Part shown: piece by piece, positions 8,950 to 15,823 of the stretch | How the letters are laid out: each line of letters opens with the position of its first letter | How positions within the stretch are numbered: the stretch's first letter is position 1 | Source: a bacterium | GTDB lineage: Bacteria; Planctomycetota; UBA11346 | Length of the DNA stretch: 32,203 nucleotides | Direction: 5' to 3' | Assembly: GCA_020049615.1 (NCBI GenBank) | Contig: JAIFKN010000035.1 | Location: 1 to 32,203 of the forward strand | Made by a program: the position numbers and the translations under genes | The notes under the pieces: generated by a model | What the model was told of the DNA's origin: nothing | What the model saw: the letters and a program-made list of their open reading frames with translations, nothing else | Databases searched by the model: none

Positions 8950-9795
8950 ATGTCCAAAGGTGCAGTCCTCGATGAGGCGTTCATCGCCGCCGCCGGTCTC
9001 AGCGAGAACCTGCTGACCCTGGCCGGTTCGATCGAGAACAAGCACCACGAGGTGCTGCAGGAACCGATGTTCCATGTGCGCAGCCAGGAGATCGAGGAGA
9101 CCGTCTACCTCGAGCGCAAGTACGTCTTCGACAACCAGGTCTCGATCCGCGCCCATTATGGCAAAGGCGAGAAGGTGCTGGTCTGGCTGCAGCGCTCGCT
9201 GCGCCAGCCGCCGCACGACGCCCATGCCGCCATGGTCGAGGTGCTGATGGCGCGCGAGTTCTTCATGCTGGGGGACTGGCGCGAATTCCAGCGCTTCCGC
9301 CAGTTCGTGAAGAGCCAGCGCATCCTCGACGCGCAGGCCCGCCAGTGGATCACCGACAACCACGTCAAGTTCAAGGAACTGGCCCTGACCGCGGACGGCA
9401 TGGAGCGCATCCTCGACTCGCTCGGCGCGGTCGCCGAGTGGCCTGACCTCGACGGCCAGGACCAGGGCCAGAGCCGCACCACGCTGGAGTTGATCGCCAA
9501 GACCTACTCGCGTTCGCTCGCTCCGGTGCGGACCAGCCCGCTGCTGCCGGCGGCGCTCATCGCCCGCGCTCCGGACACCCGCTTCAACATCTTCCGCCTG
9601 TTCTCCTTCGTCGAGGACCCGGAAGGCGGACCGATGAGCCTGATCCGCTTCCTCAAGGCCCTGGGCCAGGCGACTGGCGACCCTCGGGTGGCTGAATTGA
9701 CCGGCTCGTTGAAGTCCAGCCGCGACATTTCGCGCGCCTTCTCCGCCCTGCGCAGCGCGCTGCTGTCGCGCAAGCTGGCCGCCGACCCCGCCTGA
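8950..9795 (+). CDS. Unknown, mostly helical cytoplasmic protein
   Basis: A 281-residue protein starting at ATG 8950, 87 nt after the preceding gene. There is no signal peptide or membrane helix. The sequence is predicted to be mainly amphipathic helix, with regions rich in Arg and Phe (AREFFMLGDWREFQRFRQF) and a C-terminal helical segment ending LLSRKLAADPA. I recognise no family or active-site motif. It lies 70 nt upstream of the long coiled-coil gene on the same strand; the two may form a functional pair. The span 8876-8895 before it holds a weak CTTCGG/CCGAAG hairpin. Confidence 0.75.
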   Translation: MSKGAVLDEAFIAAAGLSENLLTLAGSIENKHHEVLQEPMFHVRSQEIEETVYLERKYVFDNQVSIRAHYGKGEKVLVWLQRSLRQPPHDAHAAMVEVLMAREFFMLGDWREFQRFRQFVKSQRILDAQARQWITDNHVKFKELALTADGMERILDSLGAVAEWPDLDGQDQGQSRTTLELIAKTYSRSLAPVRTSPLLPAALIARAPDTRFNIFRLFSFVEDPEGGPMSLIRFLKALGQATGDPRVAELTGSLKSSRDISRAFSALRSALLSRKLAADPA

Positions 9796-9865
9796 GCCAC
9801 CGCTGCCGGGGGGGCGATCTGCCCCTTTGCACCCCACCGGCCCGGGCGTACACCCACAGGGCCGT

Positions 9866-12121
9866 ATGTCCAACCCGCCTCCCGAACTCGCCGCCGCCGC
9901 CAAACGCATCGCCGCCCTCGAGGCCGATGTAGCCAACCTCCGCCGTGGGATGGTCCAGCAGCTGACCGCCACCGGCCGCCTGGTGCAGCAGGCCCTGGCC
10001 CTCGATGAGAAGCAGTTCGGCGGGCGTTTCCTCTCCGGCCGCCAGCCGAATCCGCAGGAGGAGCTGGTCATCGCCGCCGACATCCTCGCCGCCGCCGCGG
10101 GCGAGCTGGAGAAGCGCGGTCCCGGTACCGGCGCGACCGCCGTCGCCGGCACGGCCATGACCGAGGTGCTGCGTTCCGAGCTGGTCGCCCGCGAAGGCGA
10201 GCTGGCCGAGCTGCGCCGGCAGACCCGTGAGCTGCAGGAGGAGCACGCCGCCATCGTCGCCGGCCTGGCCACCCGCGTCGAGCAGGCCGAGGAGCGCGCC
10301 TCGGCTGCCATCGCCGGCGCCAACTCCGACTCCGAGGCGGTGCTGCGTGCTGACCGGGCCGAGGCCCTCGGCCTGTGCAGCGAACTGCTGCGCGTCATCC
10401 AGACCGCGCCGGCCGGTGGCGATGACGTGCAGATCACCTGCGGCGTGCTGCAGGACGCGCTCAAGGAGGAGGGTGGCCTGGGCATGGTGTGCCAGGCGGC
10501 CGAGAGCGCGCTGGTGTCGTGGGCCGAGGCCCTGGTCGAGGATCTCGGCCAGGCCAAGGCCGCCACCGCCGGGCTCGACGGCCTGCGCGCCACTGCGGGG
10601 GAATGGCAGAAGCAGGCGGCGCAGCTCAAGGCGGAGCTCGAGAAGACCCGCGCCGAGGCGGCCAAGGCGGTCGCCGAGGGCAAGTCGACGGCCGAGCGCT
10701 CCGGCATCATCGAACGCGAGATCACCAAGCTGCAGGCCGAGCGCGAGACCCTGGTCCGCGACGTCGAGCGCCTCCAGGTCGAGCTCGGCGAGCAGCGCCG
10801 CGCCGCCCACGAGGCGAACATGGCGCGTTCGCGCGACCGGCAGGAGACCGAGGCTTTCCGCGCCAAGGCCAAGGACGAGGCCGAGCAGACCGTGGCTCGG
10901 GCGCTCGCCGATCTCGCCGCCGCCAGCCAGCGCGCCGAGTTGGCGATCGCCGAACGCGACCAGCTGCAGGGCCGCGTGAGCAACGCCCAGGAGCGCGTCG
11001 ACCGCCTCGAATCCGAGCGCGAACGCGCCGCCGCCGAACTCGCCGCCCTGCGCCGCGAGCTTGACGCCGCCCGCGCCGGCTCGGAGAGCGTGCAGACCCA
11101 GGCCGCACATGCGAACCAGCAGCTGCAGGCGTTGCAGAGCGAGGCTGCCACCCTGCGTAAGGAACTCGCCGCCGCCCGCGCCGAGGCCGACGCCGCCGCC
11201 GCCCGTGACCGCTCCGGTTCGGAGCGCACCGCCAAGCTGCAGGCCGAACGCGACCAGCTGGTCGCCGAGCGCGAGCGCGCCCTGGCCGAGGTCGGGACCC
11301 TGCGTCGCGATCTCGAGCAGGTCCGCGGCGAGCGCGAAGCGCTGCAGACCAAGGCCACCGCCCAGACCAAGCAGGTCGAGGCCGCCGCCCTCGACCGCGA
11401 CCGCGCCCAGGGCGAGCGCGAGCGTCTCGACCTCGAGCTGGTCCAGGTACGCAAGGAGCTGGAGGCCGCCCGCGCCGCCAACGAGCGTACCGCCGGAGAG
11501 CGCGACGCCCTGCGCAGCCGCATCACCGCCGCCGACGGCACTGCCGAGGCAGCCATGCGCGAGCGCGACCAGGCGCGCAGCCAGATTGCTAACGCCGCCG
11601 CCGAGCGCGACCGCTTCCGTGCCGCCCTCGAGGCCGCCCAGGAGGAGCGCACCGCCCTGGCCCGGGCCAAGGACGAGCAGGTCTCGCAACTGACCCTGCG
11701 GCTCACCGAGAAGAGCCGCGAACTGGGCGAGATGAAGCAGGTCCAGGCCCGCCTGGCGGGCGAGAACGACCGCCTCACCAGCGAGAACGAGCTGCTGAAC
11801 AAGGCCGCCGAGCGCGGCAAGACCGACGTCGCCGAGATGAAGCGCCGGGCCGAGGCTGCAGCCCAGGACCGCCGCCGGCTTGAGGACGCCGAGACCAAGG
11901 CGGTCGCGGCCGAGAACCGCATCGCCGAGATCGAGCGCCGCAGCCAGACCGCCCTCGCCGAGCGCGACGCCCAGATCGCCCAGGCGGTCATGGAGATCAA
12001 GCGCCTCGGCGAGGAGGTCGACGGCCTCAAGAAGCGCTTCAAGCAGGCCGCCGGCCTGCTGGTCGAGGCCCGCGCCGCGGTGGAGAAGGCGTCCAAGGAT
12101 CTCAAGGCTCGGGAGAAGTAG
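9866..12121 (+). CDS. Long coiled-coil protein (751 residues)
   Basis: A 751-residue protein with ATG at 9866; a TTG at 9827 could add 13 residues. The first 110 residues contain a short coil (ELAAAAKRIAALEADVANLRR) and a Gly-containing linker. From about residue 115 to the end, and most strongly from 240 to 745, the sequence is nearly unbroken Glu/Arg/Ala/Leu heptads with recurring AERD and ERDxL units and almost no proline. About 500 residues of continuous coil would be roughly 75 nm long (0.15 nm per residue). There is no Walker A, so it is not an SMC ATPase, and no signal peptide or membrane segment. It is likely a cytoplasmic filament, scaffold or spacer. Coiled-coil bias makes database matches unreliable, and I do not assign a function. 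Confidence 0.82.
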   Translation: MSNPPPELAAAAKRIAALEADVANLRRGMVQQLTATGRLVQQALALDEKQFGGRFLSGRQPNPQEELVIAADILAAAAGELEKRGPGTGATAVAGTAMTEVLRSELVAREGELAELRRQTRELQEEHAAIVAGLATRVEQAEERASAAIAGANSDSEAVLRADRAEALGLCSELLRVIQTAPAGGDDVQITCGVLQDALKEEGGLGMVCQAAESALVSWAEALVEDLGQAKAATAGLDGLRATAGEWQKQAAQLKAELEKTRAEAAKAVAEGKSTAERSGIIEREITKLQAERETLVRDVERLQVELGEQRRAAHEANMARSRDRQETEAFRAKAKDEAEQTVARALADLAAASQRAELAIAERDQLQGRVSNAQERVDRLESERERAAAELAALRRELDAARAGSESVQTQAAHANQQLQALQSEAATLRKELAAARAEADAAAARDRSGSERTAKLQAERDQLVAERERALAEVGTLRRDLEQVRGEREALQTKATAQTKQVEAAALDRDRAQGERERLDLELVQVRKELEAARAANERTAGERDALRSRITAADGTAEAAMRERDQARSQIANAAAERDRFRAALEAAQEERTALARAKDEQVSQLTLRLTEKSRELGEMKQVQARLAGENDRLTSENELLNKAAERGKTDVAEMKRRAEAAAQDRRRLEDAETKAVAAENRIAEIERRSQTALAERDAQIAQAVMEIKRLGEEVDGLKKRFKQAAGLLVEARAAVEKASKDLKAREK

Positions 12122-12139
12122 CCGATCCGGTGGACTTCT

Positions 12140-12265
12140 GCCACAGAGGCACGGAGATCCACGGAGGGCCACAGAGACGGGCATTCACGCATCTCCGCAT
12201 TGTGTGTAGAGAGTTCGACGGTTGTCGACTCTGTGACCCTCTGTGGATCTCCGTGCCTCTGTGGC
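12140..12265. repeat. Long inverted repeat, CACAGAGGCACGGAG family
   Basis: The left arm (12140-12176) and right arm (12229-12265) are 37 nt each and complementary at 35 positions by direct comparison. The loop is 52 nt (12177-12228). The arms consist of CACAGAGGCACGGAG-like units. A related unit occurs at 30845-30987, so it is a dispersed family. No open frame of its own lies inside. It sits between the coiled-coil gene and the pseudouridine synthase gene and could fold into a long hairpin in RNA and act as a transcript boundary. Confidence 0.88.
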
Positions 12266-12324
12266 GATATCCCACTGCTTCGTCCTCGGCGGTCCGCGGT
12301 CCTGGCTTTTTCCGCCATTCCTGG

Positions 12325-12337
12325 TGTCATCCCGCCG
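12325..12337 (+). promoter_or_regulatory. Putative -10 element abutting a start codon
   Basis: TGTCAT (12325-12330) is followed by CCCGCCG and the ATG at 12338. This matches the layout seen at 3936-3947, 18478-18489 and 20546-20557 and would give an essentially leaderless message. Confidence 0.35.
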
Positions 12338-13294
12338 ATGCCGCAGGACCTCTACATCCTCCACCGCCTGCGCCTGCCAACCGCCGGGCAGCCGGTGTTC
12401 GAGGCGCTCGCCGCCAACGTCCCCGGGCTGACCCGCAGCCAGGCGCGCAAGGCGCTGGTCGCCGGGCTGGTCAAGCTGGCGGGCAGGCCGGTCTCCGATC
12501 CGCGCGCCACCGTGCCGGCCGCCGGCGCCGCCGCCGAGCTCGATCTGCGCCATGGCGTGCGCAGCACCTACGTGCGCATCCGCCACGGCGCCGCGCCGCT
12601 CGAGCAGACCCTCGACCTCGGCATCCTCCACCTCGATGAGCAGATGTGCGTGGTCGACAAGCCAAGCGGACTCGCCTCGGTGCCGCCGCCCGCCGGTCAC
12701 ACCGAGCGCAAGGTCCACCATGTCGGTGAGGTGCTGCGCCGGCAGCTGCGCAAGCAGGGTCGCGAGGCGGGCTTCCTCGGCGTGGTCCACCGCCTCGACC
12801 TCGATACCAGCGGCTGCATCGCCGTCGCCCTGACCCGCGAGGCGCAGCGCATGCTGGCGGCGCAGTTCGCCGGCACCTCGGCGGTGCGCACCTACCGCTG
12901 CGTGGTCGCCGGCAACCCGCGCCACGACGCCGACGAGATCCGCGGCAAGCAGGGCCGCGGCGAGGACGGCCGGCGCGCCCTGGTCGACGAGGACGAGCCC
13001 GGCGTCGAGGCGGTGACGCGCTACAAGGTGCTGCGCCGCTTCGCCCACGCCGCCGAGCTCGAGGTCGAGCTCGGCACCGGCCGCACCCACCAGGTGCGCG
13101 TCGCCCTCGCCGCCATCGGCTGCCCGGTGCTCGGCGACCGCGTCTACGCCAAGGGCAACCCCTACGCGCGGGCCGCCCGCCTGATGCTGCACGCATACAC
13201 GCTCGAGGTCGACCACCCGCGCACCGGCTCGCGCCTGCGCGTGGAGAGCCCGCTGCCGGCCCTGTTCAAGCAGGTGATCGAAGGGCTGTTCTAA
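12338..13294 (+). CDS. RluA-family RNA pseudouridine synthase
   Basis: A 318-residue protein. An N-terminal S4-like RNA-binding region covers about residues 15-70 (TRSQARKALVAGLVKLAGRPV), and the catalytic domain from about 90 carries VDKPSGL, the RluA-family signature HRLDLDTSG with the catalytic aspartate at D154, and GRTHQVR. These enzymes isomerise specific uridines in 23S rRNA or tRNA. The architecture (S4 plus catalytic domain) is that of the RluC/RluD subgroup; the exact target position cannot be assigned. ATG 12338 is chosen because the frame upstream runs into the inverted repeat. It begins the plus-strand run that continues with the SEDS gene 23 nt downstream. Confidence 0.94.
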   Translation: MPQDLYILHRLRLPTAGQPVFEALAANVPGLTRSQARKALVAGLVKLAGRPVSDPRATVPAAGAAAELDLRHGVRSTYVRIRHGAAPLEQTLDLGILHLDEQMCVVDKPSGLASVPPPAGHTERKVHHVGEVLRRQLRKQGREAGFLGVVHRLDLDTSGCIAVALTREAQRMLAAQFAGTSAVRTYRCVVAGNPRHDADEIRGKQGRGEDGRRALVDEDEPGVEAVTRYKVLRRFAHAAELEVELGTGRTHQVRVALAAIGCPVLGDRVYAKGNPYARAARLMLHAYTLEVDHPRTGSRLRVESPLPALFKQVIEGLF

Positions 13295-13317
13295 GGCCGA
13301 TCTGCGGCCGGACCGAC

Positions 13318-14445
13318 ATGTTCCACCGTCCCGACTACACGCGCATCCCCTGGTGGTGGCTCGGCCTCAGCCTGGCGCTGTCGGCAGTGGGGATCCTCTT
13401 CGTCGTCAGCGCCACCGCTCAGGGCGGCGGTGAAGGCCTGTTTTCGCGGGAGGCCGGTTCGCAGCTGCTCTGGTGGCTGTTCGGCGGCATCGGCTGCGCC
13501 GCCGCCATGCATGTGGCCCCGGCGACCTGGCGCGGACTGGCCCTGCCCGCCGCCCTCGCCGGCTGCGGAGTCATGGTGCTGATGCTGCTGCTCGCCGGCA
13601 CCGCGTTGGTGCCGTCGATCAAGGGCCAGCACAACTGGATCGTACTTGGCAGCCTGCGGCTGCAGCCGGTCGAGCTGGTCAAGCTCGCCACCCTGCTGGC
13701 CTGCGCCACCCTCGCCGCCGGGCCCGGCTTCGACGGCCGGCGCCTGTCGCATTGCGGCTGGCTGCTGCTCGTGGCCGGGATCCCGGCGGCGATCGTGGCC
13801 AAGGAGGACCTCGGCAGCGCCTTGACCTTCCCGCCGATGGCGATCGGCATCCTGCTCGTCGCCGGCATGCGCGCGCGGCATCTCGTCCTCGCCGGTCTGG
13901 TCGTGATGCTGGCGTTGGCGGCGGGGTACGCCGTGCTGCCGCGCGAGGGCAAGAAGGCCTACCAGTGGCGGCGCATCGACGCCTTCCTCCATCCGGAGAA
14001 CTACGCCCTCGCCGAGGCCTACCAGACCGAGCGCTCGAAACGCTCGATCGGCAGCGGCCAGTGGCTCGGCAAGGGCTGGATGGAGGGCGAGCAGAACCGC
14101 CTCGGCTGGGTGCCGGAGAAGCACACCGACCTGGTCTTCGCGGTGATCGGCGAGGAGGTCGGCTTCGCCGGCTCGGCGGCCTTCGTCGTCCTGGTGCTGG
14201 CCTGGTGCGGCGCCGGCCTGCTCGCCGCCTCGCGCGCGCCGGGGCCGTGGAGCCGGCTGCTGGTCAGCGGCTTCACCTGCCTCATCGGCGGCCAGGCCTC
14301 GATCAACCTCGCGGTCGCCATGGGCCTGATGCCGGTCACCGGCGTGACCCTGCCCTTCGTCAGCTACGGCGGCTCATCGATGGTGGTGTGCTGGCTTGGA
14401 CTCGGCATGTGCGCTTCCGCGGTGTCGGTCGAGCGCGAGGCATGA
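13318..14445 (+). CDS. SEDS-family peptidoglycan polymerase, RodA/FtsW type
   Basis: A 375-residue polytopic protein with about ten membrane helices. SEDS hallmarks are present: QPVEL (E119, usually QPSE), KEDLGSAL (about 162-169), the extracellular loop with VPEKHTDLVFAVIGEE containing the catalytic aspartate D271, and the C-terminal PVTGVTLPFVSYGGSS. SEDS proteins polymerise lipid II glycan strands with a partner class B PBP, which is not in this window. The loop and C-terminal motif look closer to RodA (elongation) than FtsW, with moderate certainty. The stop overlaps the start of the dihydrouridine synthase gene (ATGA, 14442-14445). Its presence implies peptidoglycan synthesis in this organism. 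Confidence 0.93.
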   Translation: MFHRPDYTRIPWWWLGLSLALSAVGILFVVSATAQGGGEGLFSREAGSQLLWWLFGGIGCAAAMHVAPATWRGLALPAALAGCGVMVLMLLLAGTALVPSIKGQHNWIVLGSLRLQPVELVKLATLLACATLAAGPGFDGRRLSHCGWLLLVAGIPAAIVAKEDLGSALTFPPMAIGILLVAGMRARHLVLAGLVVMLALAAGYAVLPREGKKAYQWRRIDAFLHPENYALAEAYQTERSKRSIGSGQWLGKGWMEGEQNRLGWVPEKHTDLVFAVIGEEVGFAGSAAFVVLVLAWCGAGLLAASRAPGPWSRLLVSGFTCLIGGQASINLAVAMGLMPVTGVTLPFVSYGGSSMVVCWLGLGMCASAVSVEREA

Positions 14446-15386
14446 GGCTCCTGCCCCACCCCTTCGTCCTCGCCCCGATGGAGGAGCACACCTCGCTGCC
14501 GTTCCGCATGCGCGCCCGCGCGCACGGCGCCGGGCTGGTCTTCGCCGAGCGGCTCGACGCCGAGGACGTGGCGGCGCGCGACAAGCGGGCGCTGAAGCTG
14601 CTCGCCACCGAGCCGGGCGAGCGGCCGGCGGTGGCCCAGGTCTCGACCCGCGACCCGGCGGCGGCGGCCGAGGCCGGGCGGGTGTGCGCCGAGCGCGGCT
14701 TCGCCGCCGTCGACCTCAACTGCGAGTGCCCGGTGAAGCGCGTGCTGGGCAAGGGCGCCGGCGGGGCGATGATGGGCGATCCGGCGCTGATCGGCGCGGT
14801 GGTCGCCGCGATGCACGCGGGCGCCGGCATCCCGGTGACGGTCAAGCTGCGCAGCGGCCCCGACGACGCGACCGAGAACGCCGCAGATTGCGCCCGCGCC
14901 GCCGCCGACGCCGGCGCCGCCCTGGTCATGGTCCATGCCCGTTCGGTGGCCCGCGGCTACGCCGGACCGGCCGACTGGGCCATCTGCGCCCGGGTCAAGG
15001 CGGCGGTGGCCATCCCGGTGGTCGCCAGCGGCGGCATCCGCACCGCCGAGGACGCCATCGCCTGCCTCAAGGCCACCGGCTGCGACGGCGTCGCCATCGC
15101 CCGCGGCTGCCTCGGCAACCCGTGGATCTTCGCCCGCGCCCGCGCCCTGCTCGCCGGCGGCGGCCTGCCCGCCGTACCCGACATCCAGGCCCGCGGCCGT
15201 GAGTTGATCGCCCTGGCCGAGGCGGAGTGGCGCTGGTACGGCCCTGGTCTGGCGCTGCGCCGGCTGCCGCGCACCGCCTGCTATTTCGCCAAGGACGCGC
15301 CGTGGTTCGCCGAGTTCCGCTCGGCGGTGCAGCAGATACGCGACCTCGATGGCCTGCGCCGGCTGGTGCGCGAGCGCTTCCGCTGA
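14442..15386 (+). CDS. tRNA-dihydrouridine synthase
   Basis: A 314-residue TIM-barrel flavoenzyme of the Dus family, which reduces uridines in tRNA D-loops with FMN and NADPH. Visible motifs: LAPMEEHT at the N-terminus (flavin site), DLNCECPVKRV with the catalytic cysteine at C96, TVKLRSG (K135), MVHARS (H165), VASGGIRTAEDA and AIARGCLGNPWIF (phosphate-binding loops). The usual N-x-G-C-P reads N-C-E-C-P here, so the glycine before the catalytic cysteine is glutamate and an extra cysteine (C94) lies two residues before. The C-terminal helical domain is complete (YFAKDAPWFAEF). Its start overlaps the SEDS gene stop, so the two are coupled. Subfamily (A, B, C) not assigned. Confidence 0.93.
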   Translation: MRLLPHPFVLAPMEEHTSLPFRMRARAHGAGLVFAERLDAEDVAARDKRALKLLATEPGERPAVAQVSTRDPAAAAEAGRVCAERGFAAVDLNCECPVKRVLGKGAGGAMMGDPALIGAVVAAMHAGAGIPVTVKLRSGPDDATENAADCARAAADAGAALVMVHARSVARGYAGPADWAICARVKAAVAIPVVASGGIRTAEDAIACLKATGCDGVAIARGCLGNPWIFARARALLAGGGLPAVPDIQARGRELIALAEAEWRWYGPGLALRRLPRTACYFAKDAPWFAEFRSAVQQIRDLDGLRRLVRERFR

Positions 15387-15418
15387 GCCGGCCCGGATTG
15401 CTCCCGACCATCGCCGCG

Positions 15419-15430
15419 CATCATGGCGCC
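15419..15430 (+). promoter_or_regulatory. Putative -10 element abutting the Rieske gene start
   Basis: CATCAT (15419-15424), then GGCGCC and the ATG at 15431. TTGCTC lies 15 nt upstream as a weak -35. This fits the same leaderless layout seen elsewhere, though the gene could also be read from upstream (44-nt gap to the previous gene). Confidence 0.3.
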
Positions 15431-15823
15431 ATGCGCCGCCGCCGCCTGCTCGGGCTGTCGCTGGAACTGCTGCTGCTGCCCCTGGCCGCCGCCGCCGCCG
15501 TCATGGCCGGGCGCCAGCGCAGCCTGGATCGCGGTCCGGCGGAGCGCGTCGTGCCGCGGCCCGCCCGCGGCGGTGCAGGCTGCCACGGCGAGGTCATCGC
15601 CAGCGATCCGGCGGGGACGCCACTGGGCCTGTCCAGCCGCTGTCCACATCTGGGCTGTCGCGTGGACCGGGTGCAGGATGGCGAGCTGGTCTGCCCCTGC
15701 CATGGCTCGCGTTTCGCGCTTGATGGCGCACTGCGCCAGGGTCCGGCGGCGGAGGGTCTGCAGCGCCTATCCTGCGCTCCGACGCCTGATGGCGCCCGCC
15801 TGACCATCCGGCTGCCGGGATGA
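15431..15823 (+). CDS. Rieske [2Fe-2S] protein of a quinol-oxidising complex
   Basis: A 130-residue protein with an Arg-rich N-terminus (MRRRRLLG), one hydrophobic helix to about residue 26, and a compact Rieske domain. Box 1 is CPHLGC (ligands C71 and H73, disulfide C76) and box 2 is CPCHGS (ligands C88 and H91, disulfide C90). The disulfide pair and GS ending mark the high-potential type found in bc1/b6f complexes, not the dioxygenase type. The arginine run before the helix is compatible with Tat export, as for known Rieske subunits. At 130 residues it is shorter than usual. Its TGA overlaps the ATG of the cytochrome b-multihaem gene (15820-15823), so both are made together as one complex. 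ATG 15431 is chosen because it places the hydrophobic anchor at the N-terminus. Confidence 0.93.
   Translation: MRRRRLLGLSLELLLLPLAAAAAVMAGRQRSLDRGPAERVVPRPARGGAGCHGEVIASDPAGTPLGLSSRCPHLGCRVDRVQDGELVCPCHGSRFALDGALRQGPAAEGLQRLSCAPTPDGARLTIRLPG

Noticed and set aside
12140..12265. CRISPR array
   Set aside because: The units are arranged as a single inverted pair, not regularly spaced direct repeats, and no cas gene is present.
8941..12330. Very long minus-strand open frame antisense to the coiled-coil gene (also a second one at 9653-12184)
   Set aside because: Its translation is Ser/Arg/Ala-rich low complexity, as expected from the complement of GC-rich Glu/Arg/Ala codons. The plus strand has heptads and a natural start and stop.
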